A stretch of DNA of 40,720 nucleotides, taken from positions 1 to 40,720 of IMG/VR virus record IMGVR_UViG_3300046002_004017, one strand, 5' to 3'. Positions 16,790-24,781 of the stretch are shown piece by piece. The translations under genes and the position numbers were made by a program. The number at the start of each line of letters is the position of its first letter. The stretch's first letter is position 1. The notes beneath the pieces were generated by a model. The model saw only the letters and a program-made list of their open reading frames with translations, was not told where the DNA came from and did no database searches. The stretch is from a virus.

Positions 16790-16994
16790 CTGCTATATCT
16801 CTTTCTGAATAAAGTTGAGTACATCCACTAGGAGTAATTCTCCACGTTCCACCATAGTCACCATCAGGGTATATCGTGGAGATGTAACCTAGTGATGCTG
16901 CTAGTGCTACTAACTTAGGATGACTTCTAAAGTAATTAGACTGTAGGTCTATCCCTGACTTCCATGTTTTTTCTAATACATCAATGAGTTTCAT
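16671..16994 (-). CDS. Hypothetical protein (107 aa) downstream of DNA polymerase
   Basis: The start overlaps the DNA polymerase stop by 14 bases (ATGAAACTCATTGA). The N-terminal part looks helical, with LGYISTIYPDGDYGGTWRIT resembling the wing of a small winged-helix fold. The C-terminal third is Cys-containing (CDTCLPC) and lies entirely within the region shared with the membrane-protein gene. Function is unknown. A shorter product without the overlap tail cannot be excluded. Confidence 0.55.
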   Translation of the reverse strand: MKLIDVLEKTWKSGIDLQSNYFRSHPKLVALAASLGYISTIYPDGDYGGTWRITPSGCTQLYSERDIADELKDTQCDTCLPCINTTTDVRDFNDTHGFTLTESSTDF

Positions 16995-18792
16995 ACCATG
17001 AGTTTCCTATGCGATATTCACCTGTAATCTCACAGGCAAACTTAAGTAACTTACCTGCATCTTGTAGTGCCTTAAGACATAACTTACCAACTTCTTCAGC
17101 TATCTCAGGTTTGACTTCTAACTGCCATTCATCGTGAATGTTAAGTAAGAAAGCATAGTCAGTACCATAAGAGAACTTATCTTTAAGGGAACTATCAAGA
17201 CAAACTAATGCTTGTTTCATAATGATTGCCCCTGCTGATTGTAATAAAGTATTGAGTGCTGAATGACTACTACGCACATGGAGTAATCTACCATCTAAAC
17301 CTTTGAGAATACCTGTAGTTTCAGCCTTAGCTTTTACCCTAGAGATTAACTCTTTCATAGCTGGTATGGCTGTTAAGAATTTAGCTCTAGATAGTTTACC
17401 TTCTTTAACTGCCTTAGCACCTTTAGGATGTCCAAAGACTGTACCTAACTTTTCATCTCCAGCACCATATAGATAAGCATAAATCCAAGTTTTCGCTACG
17501 TCTCTATCAGTAATCCCTAGTGCCTTCATGTTAACTGTATGTATCTCAGTACCATCTTCCTTCTTACCTTTAGTAACTACATCTATATAAGAACCATTAT
17601 CAAATGGAAACATATAACCTGCTAGACATCGTAACTCTAAAGCTGAAGCATCAGCACCTACTAAGACATAACCCTTACGAGGTTTAAATAAAGACCTACA
17701 CTCTTTACCATAAGGACTATAGACAGCAGGTACTTGAGCTAAGTTAGGTGTCATGTGTGTCATCCTACCAGTGACAGCACCATTGGTATTAACACCACCA
17801 TAAATCACACCATCTTTCTGTAACTTAAGCCACGCTTGGTCTCCCTCAGCTACCTGTCCGATTCTCTTATTGAGCATCATATATTTAGCTAAGAGTTTAG
17901 CTTCAGGATAGGGTAGTTTACTTAACACTAAATCATCTACTTTAGGTTTACCATCATTAGTAAACTCTGTAGGTTTCCACCCTCTGATTGTCCTAAGTCT
18001 TAAACTAATGTGGTCTCTAGAACCCGGATTGAACTCTGTAAGTTTTACCTTAGTTACTGCTGAACCTTCCGTATATCCTAGCTTAACTGAAGTCTTCTTA
18101 GGAATGAAAGACTCTCTACCATCCTTAAGATAAAACGGAGGGAAGGTATCTCTAAGTTGTCTTTCAATTATCATACGTTCTTTAGATAACTCAGCGTATA
18201 AACTTGAGGCTGCCTTAACATCAAAGGTAACTCCCCTACGTTCTTGTCGTGCTAGGATAGTAGCTACTTGGTGTTCTAAGGTTAAGCACTGTGTAGAGTA
18301 ATTCTTAGTGAGGAAGAACTTATAAAGAGTTACTAAGGTTTTAACGTCTTGCTTACAATAGCTTTCCATCTCCTTATTCCATTCTTCCCACCCTCCTTCA
18401 TAGGAATCTTTCTTATCCCCTAGCCTTTCTCCCCATGCCTCTAAAGAATGTCTCCCTATATTCCTAGGATTTAATATGCCCCTACGAATTAAACTAGGGT
18501 CTGTGTCATATAGGTTTGTAAACATTACCCTAGACATAACTAGAGTATCTATAATTAGTTGAGTATCAAATTTACTATCAGGAAATACTTTTTGAATAAA
18601 AGGAATGTCAAACTTCAGCCCATTATGGAATATAAGAGCTTCAGCTTTTTGGAGTAATAAGACCCCTTCCTGCATAGTGTTCCTGTTAAAAACATATTCC
18701 ATTCCAGTGTCTATATCCACAGCTACTAACACATGGATAATGGAACCCTGCTCTAAGAAGCCATTAGTTTCAATATCACAAGCTAGGCGCAT
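16981..18792 (-). CDS. DNA polymerase (T7 gp5-like family A)
   Basis: I place the start at the ATG at 18792 (MRLACDIETNG), preceded by GAGGAG at five bases, giving 603 aa; the frame extends 21 codons further without a better site. The 3'-5' exonuclease motifs are D6-I-E8, IFHNGLKFDIPF and YCKQDVKTL. Polymerase motif A is GADASALELR (D381), motif B RDVAKTWIYAYLYG (K434, Y442-type region), motif C NIHDEW (H553, D554). It replicates the phage genome with the primase-helicase. It is about 100 residues shorter than T7 gp5. The start region overlaps the end of an HNH gene. Confidence 0.96.
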   Translation of the reverse strand: MRLACDIETNGFLEQGSIIHVLVAVDIDTGMEYVFNRNTMQEGVLLLQKAEALIFHNGLKFDIPFIQKVFPDSKFDTQLIIDTLVMSRVMFTNLYDTDPSLIRRGILNPRNIGRHSLEAWGERLGDKKDSYEGGWEEWNKEMESYCKQDVKTLVTLYKFFLTKNYSTQCLTLEHQVATILARQERRGVTFDVKAASSLYAELSKERMIIERQLRDTFPPFYLKDGRESFIPKKTSVKLGYTEGSAVTKVKLTEFNPGSRDHISLRLRTIRGWKPTEFTNDGKPKVDDLVLSKLPYPEAKLLAKYMMLNKRIGQVAEGDQAWLKLQKDGVIYGGVNTNGAVTGRMTHMTPNLAQVPAVYSPYGKECRSLFKPRKGYVLVGADASALELRCLAGYMFPFDNGSYIDVVTKGKKEDGTEIHTVNMKALGITDRDVAKTWIYAYLYGAGDEKLGTVFGHPKGAKAVKEGKLSRAKFLTAIPAMKELISRVKAKAETTGILKGLDGRLLHVRSSHSALNTLLQSAGAIIMKQALVCLDSSLKDKFSYGTDYAFLLNIHDEWQLEVKPEIAEEVGKLCLKALQDAGKLLKFACEITGEYRIGNSWYETH

Positions 18793-19180
18793 AATCACTC
18801 CTCTTACTTCTACTGTGGTTATGTAATGAGGTAACTTCTTGGTGGCAATTAGCACAAAGGATTCTACATTTAGCCATCTCTTCCATAAGTCTTTCCATAC
18901 TCACAGTTGTTCTACTTGCTATATCAAAGGATTTCTCCCCTTCTATATGGTCAAACACTAAAGCAGCAGGGTGTTTGTTATAGTCACATAAGCTACAACC
19001 TTGAGTTAATTTATAGGAATTAAGTTGTTCTCTTCTCTTCTTTTGAAAATCTCTAGTGGATTGTTTCTTTGTAACGCTTCTTGAGGAACATTTAGGAGAG
19101 CAATATTTACTTGTGCTTATCCATCCTTTATATTCTTTATTACAAACAATACATTTACAGTCAAAGTTTCTTGCTTTCAT
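18776..19180 (-). CDS. HNH endonuclease, free-standing, next to DNA polymerase
   Basis: This 134-aa protein has a zinc-ribbon N-terminus (CKCIVC, CSPKC) and an HNH core: LVFDHIEGEKSFDIA, then CRILCANCH near the C-terminus. This layout is typical of HNH homing-type endonucleases found between replication genes of T7-like phages. The stop lies 17 bases inside the polymerase gene in another frame, so the insertion is precise. Such enzymes usually cut the same locus in competing phages; that target here is inferred. Confidence 0.85.
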   Translation of the reverse strand: MKARNFDCKCIVCNKEYKGWISTSKYCSPKCSSRSVTKKQSTRDFQKKRREQLNSYKLTQGCSLCDYNKHPAALVFDHIEGEKSFDIASRTTVSMERLMEEMAKCRILCANCHQEVTSLHNHSRSKRSDYAPSL

Positions 19181-19214
19181 ACAGTCTCCCTTAGAGATAG
19201 TTGTTATGGGGGAA

Positions 19215-19634
19215 CTAAAAGTTTAGTTTAAGTACCTCGTTTATTATTTTTCGTAGTACCACATCAGTTCTTGCTGTTGCTGGTAGGTTATATATAGAAT
19301 CTACCTTGGCTTGTAGCTCTTTAACCAAAGTCCTTACACCAATAATCCTAACTTCTTGCTCAATCTTAATCTCCTGTAAGCGTGTTCTGTCAGCTTCTGG
19401 CTGTGCAATAGTGGCGGCTTGGTCTGCTATCTTTTCGTGCATAGCTCGATACAAATCATCTTTATTGACATATTCACTCATTACAAACGCTTCTCTACTC
19501 ATCCAGCCTTCACGCTGAACAGTGGGGGCGTCTTTAATGGCATCTTCAATATTCTCTAAAAACCATTCCGTATAATCTCCATTACTATTGTCTTTAAAAT
19601 ATTCCAACAAAGCATCTGCGTCAATTAGTCTCAT
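19215..19634 (-). CDS. Temperate-phage-type accessory protein (MRLIDADALLEYF family)
   Basis: The N-terminus MRLIDADALLEYF followed by DAPTVQ is a signature I recognise from small proteins scattered in many prophages; its function is unknown. The second half (139 aa in total) is a helical, coiled-coil-like stretch with EIKIEQEVRI. The start overlaps the upstream stop as ATGA-type coupling (19631-19634). It ends the five-gene accessory block and is followed by the HNH gene. Confidence 0.6.
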   Translation of the reverse strand: MRLIDADALLEYFKDNSNGDYTEWFLENIEDAIKDAPTVQREGWMSREAFVMSEYVNKDDLYRAMHEKIADQAATIAQPEADRTRLQEIKIEQEVRIIGVRTLVKELQAKVDSIYNLPATARTDVVLRKIINEVLKLNF

Positions 19635-19822
19635 GGTTTATTCCTTAAAATTTCACCTGTTTCAACATGAATACAAGCCTTTTTCATATGCGCTCGCGAC
19701 CGTTGCAATTCAGCATCATTAACAAACGCCATAGCTACTAAACATGAGTGCTTCGTTATAGGTGGTGTAATGCTAAACCCCGTTCCATTTGTAGCCCAAC
19801 TAATAATAAGTATCCACTTCAT
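19631..19822 (-). CDS. Small hypothetical accessory protein (63 aa)
   Basis: Start and stop overlap both neighbours by four bases, which supports translation. The N-terminus MKWILIISWATNGTGF is hydrophobic. The middle carries KHSCLVAMAFVNDAELQRSR and the end HVETGEILRNKP. No family is recognised. It belongs to the accessory block that separates the primase region from the polymerase. Confidence 0.5.
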   Translation of the reverse strand: MKWILIISWATNGTGFSITPPITKHSCLVAMAFVNDAELQRSRAHMKKACIHVETGEILRNKP

Positions 19823-20307
19823 GATAAAACTTTCGTGTTTAGTTGCTTGAGTTTGGCTTCAGCATTGTCAATCAAACTATCAATAGCAAACGTCACATCT
19901 ATGAGTTCACCGTGATGCTCGCCATTAAATCCTTGCTTCTCGAATGATATGTACGTTTTTTCGTCAATCAATTCAAATTGCGTTGTGCCTTCTATCAAAG
20001 ATTTTCTATCACTCAACCCTACCCACGCTCTTGGTTGTGTTGCTGTGTAGAGCGGTATCACTTCTGCTCCAGACCATATACCAGAAATATCATCTGTAAG
20101 TTTCCAAAAACCATCCATATTTTTATACTTCCATGCTACTGGCACTAATCCAGCCTTATAATTCTCAATGACAGCTTTGGCGTAGGCTTGTAGCATCTCT
20201 GTGATATTTATAACGCCGTTATCTGTGATGACTTCATCTCTACAAAGAATAGCTACACCAAATCCACACTGTATCGCTAACCTTTTAACTACTGATGCAT
20301 CAATCAT
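19819..20307 (-). CDS. Temperate-phage-type accessory protein (Eaa-like pattern)
   Basis: This 162-aa protein contains VPVAWKYKNMDGFW and VIPLYTATQPR, the W...PLY pattern common in early accessory (Eaa/Ead-type) proteins of temperate phages. These are modular and of unknown biochemical function. The C-terminal part is helical and acidic. It is coupled to the next gene by a four-base overlap. Its presence in a T7-like genome suggests exchange with lambdoid or other temperate phages. Confidence 0.5.
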   Translation of the reverse strand: MIDASVVKRLAIQCGFGVAILCRDEVITDNGVINITEMLQAYAKAVIENYKAGLVPVAWKYKNMDGFWKLTDDISGIWSGAEVIPLYTATQPRAWVGLSDRKSLIEGTTQFELIDEKTYISFEKQGFNGEHHGELIDVTFAIDSLIDNAEAKLKQLNTKVLS

Positions 20308-20322
20308 GCTTTTTCTCCGAAC

Positions 20323-20625
20323 CTAGATAAGTCTTGTTATGGTGTTAAAGTCCGTCTCTACTGATGCACCTACCGCAAGCGTCAATACGTGACCGTTGTA
20401 AAACCACAGAGTCTCTTTATGGGTTAGCCATTTAGGTGGTGTCGCTTCATCAAAAATCGTTACTGTGCCAAGCACGTGTGTTGCTTCATTTAAAGTGTTT
20501 ACTTGTGCTTCCAGTGCATCTATCTTAACTTGCTGGTGGTGCCATGCTTCCCAAGCATCTACTGTAGATTTGAAACCGCGAGCTACCCCTGCCATATAAA
20601 ACGCTTCTATTGTGTCAGTCATCAT
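20323..20625 (-). CDS. Hypothetical accessory protein (100 aa)
   Basis: The start is either of two adjacent Met residues; it overlaps the upstream gene by 11 bases. The N-terminal EAFYMAGVARGF and AWEAWHHQQVKIDALEAQVN is a helical motif seen in prophage accessory proteins, often beside Eaa-like genes. The C-terminal half is beta-rich. Function is unknown. Confidence 0.5.
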   Translation of the reverse strand: MMTDTIEAFYMAGVARGFKSTVDAWEAWHHQQVKIDALEAQVNTLNEATHVLGTVTIFDEATPPKWLTHKETLWFYNGHVLTLAVGASVETDFNTITRLI

Positions 20626-21109
20626 TCACTCCCAGCATAAGTTCTACGTCATCAGCCATATTGTCAATTACCCATTCCCATGCTTCTTTTTTGGTTGAGT
20701 AGAGTTCTTTTTCTGCGCCCTGCACATGTACACAATAATATAAAAAAAGACTTTTGGTGGTACTTCTCCACCCTACATAGTATTTCTCCTGCCTACTGTC
20801 GCTAAAATCAACCTCCAAATCACCATCTAACTCACGTAGTTTTCTGATAACTCTTACTTTAGCTAGTTGTTTATCACGGGATTTCTCGGCTTCGGCTTTT
20901 GTTTGGTAGAAGTTGCCCATAGCGATACGTTCTTTGTCTTCAGTACTACCAACGTAAGTGTCACTAGCTATACGACCATCACTGAGTATATAGCGATACT
21001 TATCACCAACCTGCGGAAACGCTTTGTCCACTTTATTAAGTGTGGCTTCCATGCTTGTTAACTTCTCACGCAGGGCTTCAATGTCTTGCTGTAATTGTTC
21101 TTTGTTCAT
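20615..21109 (-). CDS. Hypothetical accessory protein with coiled coil (164 aa)
   Basis: The ATG at 21109 is preceded by AGGAG at six bases. Residues 1-30 (MNKEQLQQDIEALREKLTSM) form a coiled coil, followed by a beta-rich domain with GDKYRYILSDGRI and KYYVGWRSTTKSLF. It looks like the surface-to-core layout of prophage accessory proteins. It opens the accessory block. I do not recognise a function. Confidence 0.55.
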   Translation of the reverse strand: MNKEQLQQDIEALREKLTSMEATLNKVDKAFPQVGDKYRYILSDGRIASDTYVGSTEDKERIAMGNFYQTKAEAEKSRDKQLAKVRVIRKLRELDGDLEVDFSDSRQEKYYVGWRSTTKSLFLYYCVHVQGAEKELYSTKKEAWEWVIDNMADDVELMLGVNDD

Positions 21110-21118
21110 TTCAATCTC

Positions 21119-21298
21119 CTATTCCTTCCGTATCACCTTATAAAATTTAACAGCTACCCAATTTAAGTCTTGAGATTTAACCTTAAAGTTTCCTCTAGCA
21201 GTCCACGTCTCTACCTCTATAAGATAATCTCTAGGTACTGGACTATCTTTAGTACCGTTATGTTTTAACCATGAGGTAAGTGTTGTGTGTTTTTCCAT
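21119..21298 (-). CDS. Small hypothetical protein (59 aa)
   Basis: The start ATG at 21298 lies inside the end of the previous gene (34-base overlap in another frame), with GGACAAGA just upstream as a moderate ribosome-binding site. The sequence has a basic, beta-like character (EVETWTARGNFKVKSQDLNW). The stop is ten bases before the ATG at 21109. Supported by good gene packing; function unknown. Confidence 0.5.
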   Translation of the reverse strand: MEKHTTLTSWLKHNGTKDSPVPRDYLIEVETWTARGNFKVKSQDLNWVAVKFYKVIRKE

Positions 21299-21495
21299 TC
21301 TTGTCCTTCAATCCATGTCTTACCTAAGTCATTGTAAGTTTTACTAGCGATATTAAAATTAGGGAAAACTTCTCTCCATATAGTATCCCTTGTACCCCTA
21401 TAGAAAGCACCTATAGTTATCAAGGGTGTATTACGGAGAGGGTGGTCTATAGGTAAATCTTTAAGTAACTCTTCCTGTATCACCAGTGTCTCCAT
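21265..21495 (-). CDS. Hypothetical protein (76 aa)
   Basis: The start overlaps the end of the 28-aa membrane peptide gene (GTATGGAG). The protein contains DHPLRNTPLITIGAFYRGTR and FNIASKTYNDLGK. It has no membrane span or recognised motif. It is located in the run of small genes directly downstream of primase-helicase. Confidence 0.5.
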   Translation of the reverse strand: METLVIQEELLKDLPIDHPLRNTPLITIGAFYRGTRDTIWREVFPNFNIASKTYNDLGKTWIEGQEWKNTQHLPHG

Positions 21496-21566
21496 ACATT
21501 TAAGAGTAAAGCTACATCAGCTACTACAGCTAGAAGAAGTATTAGGGTGTCTTTACTTAGTGACAT
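21480..21566 (-). CDS. Tiny membrane peptide (28 aa) directly after primase-helicase
   Basis: The ATG at 21566 follows the primase-helicase stop without a gap, and the stop overlaps the next gene's start region. The product (MSLSKDTLILLLAVVADVAL, then LLNVWRHW) is almost entirely one transmembrane helix. The ribosome-binding site (AGGA, ten bases away) is weak, so translation probably relies on coupling. Real but unproven. Confidence 0.4.
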   Translation of the reverse strand: MSLSKDTLILLLAVVADVALLLNVWRHW

Positions 21567-23186
21567 CTAAAAATTATCCTGTGAATTAGTGAAGGGATTA
21601 GGTTCTAGGAATTGGTCTGTTTCATCATTGTAGTAAACTGGGAATCTACCTACGTTCCCATACTCTCTATCCTTGAGTAAAACTATATGAGCTAAGTTAC
21701 GTTCTTCTTTAGTTATCTCAGGGTCTTTATTACGTTCTATACCTAACATATAATTACCAAACCTCATGAGTCCTCTAGACCCTGTGAACTGAGACTCTAA
21801 TACTTTACCTCCACGTTCATGAGGAACTCCATTAGAGGGAGCATTAAGATGTGAGAACCCATATAAGGTGAAGTCTAACTCTTGTAGTAACTTAGAGATT
21901 TCTTGTGCAATCCTATTCACTTCATCGTTAGCTTCGGAAGCAGGTAAGTGAGCTACCATGACTGTTAGGTTATCTAAGAATATATCTTTAACACCACAAG
22001 ATACCACCATGTATCTGATAGCTGACTTAATGGAATCCCAATCAGTACCACTAGTAGGATGGTTGTATAAAAATACTTTATCTTCTAGGGTGTCTATAGC
22101 TTCCTTAAGTTCTTCCTGAGTAAAACTTAAGTCAGGTCTATGGAAGGCTTTACCTACGAATTTACCAGCGATACCCTTAAGAGTCTTACCGACTGGTTCT
22201 TCTAACATGAACACACCTACCTTTAAGTTGTGAACATTAACTAACCATGACTGTAGTTCTTTAGCCCAATTAGTTTTACCAATACCGACACCAGCACCTA
22301 AGTAATAAGAAGTCTTACGTTGAATACCATAGGTTAACTTAGTGAGTGAATCCCACGGGAAAGGTATTCCCATCGTAGGTACCTTAATAGCATCCTCATA
22401 GGCATCCTGTACACTTAAGACAGCTTCAGGTCTATATACCTTAGCATCCCATATAGCTGAGATTAGTTCTTGTCCACGGTCTGCCATAAGCATCTCATTG
22501 GCATCTTTAAGTGGAAGCCTAGCTACTTTACATTTACCCGGAGTGAATAGAGATACACATTCCTCTACTGCTAGATTACCCGGTTCATCATTATCAAACA
22601 TTAAGACTACTTCTTCAAACTGTTCTAGCCATTCTAGTTCTTTAGCTAATGCTTTCTTAGCTGCATTACATCCATTAGGGATAGAGACTACAGCCCATTT
22701 ATTATTCTGTACTTGTGATACTGAGAGAGCATCTATCTCACCTTCAGTAATCACTACCCGTTTACCTCCGTCTCTCCACAGGTGCATCCCGTAGAGACCC
22801 ATGTTCTTAGCATCACCTAAGATACTAAAAGTTTTACCTGTGCCTCTAATCTTTTGAGCTACTACACTACCATCCTTAATGTAGTTAGCTATCTGTACTG
22901 TCTTACCATACTTATCTTTACCTACTTTATATCCCCACTTACGACAGGTTTCCTCAGAGATACCACGTTTAGTTAATGCTACAGCTTCACCATTTAATAT
23001 GAGACTACTAGACATACTTGTGTTGCTCCTTTTAGTTTGATTAGTAGATTGCATATTGTCATCAGGGAACTTGTAGTAATTACAACCCATTGAGAAACAT
23101 GAGTGATGCCCGTTAGTGTAGACAGCTAGGCTATCTCTGCCTCCACACTTAGGACAAGACTCATGATGACTAAAGATTTTCTCCAC
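21567..23186 (-). CDS. Primase-helicase (T7 gp4-like)
   Basis: This 539-aa bifunctional replication enzyme has an N-terminal Cys4-type zinc site (C11, C14, C30, C35) for primer-site recognition. A Toprim domain follows (E148-x-E150 in VVITEGEID; FDND at 197-200). The RecA-like helicase has Walker A GAGVGIGKT at 297-305 and a downstream FLDNLTVMV that fits Walker B. A GTG start at 23186 is preceded by AAAGGAC. The end EPNPFTNSQDNF is an acidic/aromatic tail that could contact the polymerase, as in T7 gp4. Length is close to T7 gp4A (566 aa). Confidence 0.95.
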   Translation of the reverse strand: MEKIFSHHESCPKCGGRDSLAVYTNGHHSCFSMGCNYYKFPDDNMQSTNQTKRSNTSMSSSLILNGEAVALTKRGISEETCRKWGYKVGKDKYGKTVQIANYIKDGSVVAQKIRGTGKTFSILGDAKNMGLYGMHLWRDGGKRVVITEGEIDALSVSQVQNNKWAVVSIPNGCNAAKKALAKELEWLEQFEEVVLMFDNDEPGNLAVEECVSLFTPGKCKVARLPLKDANEMLMADRGQELISAIWDAKVYRPEAVLSVQDAYEDAIKVPTMGIPFPWDSLTKLTYGIQRKTSYYLGAGVGIGKTNWAKELQSWLVNVHNLKVGVFMLEEPVGKTLKGIAGKFVGKAFHRPDLSFTQEELKEAIDTLEDKVFLYNHPTSGTDWDSIKSAIRYMVVSCGVKDIFLDNLTVMVAHLPASEANDEVNRIAQEISKLLQELDFTLYGFSHLNAPSNGVPHERGGKVLESQFTGSRGLMRFGNYMLGIERNKDPEITKEERNLAHIVLLKDREYGNVGRFPVYYNDETDQFLEPNPFTNSQDNF

Positions 23187-23204
23187 AGTCTTGTCCTTTC
23201 TTAG

Positions 23205-23375
23205 TTAACTTAAGATGCCCTCACGATTGAGCTTATGGTATGTGTTATAAGATACGTGAGCGTTCCACATAGGCTTAGGATTGACTGAAGGTTTAACTAC
23301 AGGTGAACCTAAGAACTCTCTAAAAGATTTCTGCATGATTGTCTCAAAGACTTCTGTAGTTTTCTTAGTGTGCAT
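23205..23375 (-). CDS. Small hypothetical protein (56 aa) upstream of primase
   Basis: The ATG at 23375 sits inside the stop region of the preceding gene (TATGCACACTAA) and ends 18 bases before the primase GTG. The sequence MHTKKTTEVFETIMQKSFRE plus KLNREGILS is basic. No known family. Support comes from packing and overlap. Confidence 0.5.
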   Translation of the reverse strand: MHTKKTTEVFETIMQKSFREFLGSPVVKPSVNPKPMWNAHVSYNTYHKLNREGILS

Positions 23376-23661
23376 AGCTAGGTGTTCCTACATACTTTAA
23401 TTTAGATAAGTAAGCAGTGATTACACTAGCGATTGACTTAGGTTTAACTGTAGTGTAATCACCTAGTAATTCCCATCGTGTATAACTATCACCCTTAACA
23501 TCTACCTTCTTAACAGTAGAAATGTCATAACCTGATAAACGTAACTGACGTATATTCTCAGGTAGGTTCTTAACCTTATAGTTAAGACCAATCAAACGAG
23601 TGATACCTCCGTCACGTTGCATTACTTCTAATACCAGTTGTGTCTTAGTTTTATTTTTCAT
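23365..23661 (-). CDS. Winged-helix-like small protein (98 aa)
   Basis: The sequence KTQLVLEVMQRDGGITRL, then KNLPENIRQLRLSGYDIST, then YTRWELLGDY, has the pattern of a small helix-turn-helix/winged-helix DNA-binding domain seen in phage proteins annotated as helix-turn-helix. It could bind DNA or act as a replication accessory. The ATG at 23661 lies about 100 bases after the amidase gene, leaving an untranslated gap at 23662-23768 with no visible gene. Confidence 0.55.
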   Translation of the reverse strand: MKNKTKTQLVLEVMQRDGGITRLIGLNYKVKNLPENIRQLRLSGYDISTVKKVDVKGDSYTRWELLGDYTTVKPKSIASVITAYLSKLKYVGTPSYAH

Positions 23662-23768
23662 AATTTATCTCTTCTTCTAAATAGATATAGTCCTGTACTT
23701 AGGACAGTAAAAGAAACGAGAGAACCTTTAAGATTCCCTCGCGTACTTAAGTAACCTCGTAGTTACTA

Positions 23769-24209
23769 TTAGGCTACAGCTTTAGTCCACCATTCATTAG
23801 CATCAAAACATGGACAAGCTTTTTTAACATTAGGAAAATCTCTATGTCCTAACACTTCAGCTTTAGTATGTACCTCTGAGAGTGACGTTAAGAGTCCTCT
23901 AAGGCTTTCATACTGTGCATCTGTGTAGTTAGCCTCAGGATTACCTGTAGACTCATTAAGACCCCCTACTAAGCAGATACCAAGTGTTCCTGTATTGTGT
24001 CCTGCTACATGAGCACCTACTTCTATATCTTTTCTACCTTTCTCAATCTTACCGTTACGTAAGATGACATAGTGATAGCCAATCTTTAAGAATCCTCGCT
24101 CTAAGTGCCAGCGAGTAATCACTGAGGCATCTACCTTCATACTAGGTTTAGTAGCTGAACAATGCACTACAAGATACTTAATGTTATTGTTAGTAGACAC
24201 CAAGGTCAC
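23769..24209 (-). CDS. N-acetylmuramoyl-L-alanine amidase (T7 lysozyme gp3.5-like)
   Basis: This 146-aa Amidase_2 protein has the expected zinc ligands H16, H122 and C132 (in KKACPCFD), with Y46 and K130 in the positions of the T7 catalytic Tyr and Lys. Other family motifs are GYHYVILRNGKIEKGR and GICLVGG. In T7 the enzyme both cleaves peptidoglycan for lysis and inhibits the phage RNA polymerase to switch transcription and packaging. Both roles are plausible here since a matching polymerase is present. The start is a GTG at 24209, or a second GTG four codons later. It overlaps the preceding gene by 20 bases. Confidence 0.94.
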   Translation of the reverse strand: MTLVSTNNNIKYLVVHCSATKPSMKVDASVITRWHLERGFLKIGYHYVILRNGKIEKGRKDIEVGAHVAGHNTGTLGICLVGGLNESTGNPEANYTDAQYESLRGLLTSLSEVHTKAEVLGHRDFPNVKKACPCFDANEWWTKAVA

Positions 24210-24369
24210 CTAATGAATTCCATAAGCTATAACTAAAACCCTCTCGGTCTTGAAATGTATGACTATCTTTATCTACTAACCCTGAGTTGTTTAGAATATC
24301 TTTAAGATACTTAGCTTCCTCATGGGTTAACTTAATCTTTACACTTGTTTCTGTCTCTTTAACTTTCAT
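24190..24369 (-). CDS. Small hypothetical protein (59 aa) between endonuclease I and amidase
   Basis: I choose the ATG at 24369 (MKVKETETSVKIKLTHEEAK) because GAGGAG lies seven bases upstream; the longer open frame only shadows the endonuclease gene. The protein is charged and probably alpha/beta (LKDILNNSGLVDKDSH). It is coupled to endonuclease I (overlap 11 bases) and to the amidase (overlap 20 bases). No family recognised. Confidence 0.6.
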   Translation of the reverse strand: MKVKETETSVKIKLTHEEAKYLKDILNNSGLVDKDSHTFQDREGFSYSLWNSLGDLGVY

Positions 24370-24781
24370 GTAACCACTCCTCGGGGATTTGTTTATCTGC
24401 ATACTTAAAATTATTCTTAATACACCAATCAGCATAAGTAGTCTTAGAGTTCTTACTAAGTTTTGACTTAGAGTTACTGAAGACAAACCTAATGTCCAAC
24501 TTAGGGTATTGAGCTTTAATCAATAAGTGTTTCTGTCTATCTGCTGTTAAGAACCTACCCTTAGTTTCTATAATGATTCCACTAGCTAAAATAAAATCAG
24601 GGGTATAGCTACGTTTCTTAGCGGGTTCTATGAAGTGAATCTTCTCTTCTTCATAGGTATATTGAATACCTTTAGTTGTCAGGAAGTGAGCTGTAGTTTC
24701 CTCTAGTCCACTCCTGTAACCCTCAGCGATACCTCTATGAATACTAGAAGTCCAATGAGTACCTTTAGAACTGGTCGTCAT
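24359..24781 (-). CDS. Endonuclease I, Holliday-junction resolvase (T7 gp3-like)
   Basis: I start at the ATG at 24781 (MTTSSKGTHW), within the SSB stop region, giving 140 aa, close to T7 gp3 (149 aa). The catalytic set is visible: YRSGLEE (E), YTPDFIL (D), IIIETKG (E and K), as in the PD-(D/E)xK dimer that resolves branched DNA and degrades host DNA. KHLLIKAQYPKLDIRFVFSN matches the family C-terminal half. The longer upstream frame lies inside the SSB gene and is not used. Confidence 0.93.
   Translation of the reverse strand: MTTSSKGTHWTSSIHRGIAEGYRSGLEETTAHFLTTKGIQYTYEEEKIHFIEPAKKRSYTPDFILASGIIIETKGRFLTADRQKHLLIKAQYPKLDIRFVFSNSKSKLSKNSKTTYADWCIKNNFKYADKQIPEEWLHES

Noticed and set aside
18793-18855. 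Upstream extension of DNA polymerase (21 codons)
   Set aside because: The exonuclease motif DIE normally begins within the first ten residues and GAGGAG supports the ATG at 18792.
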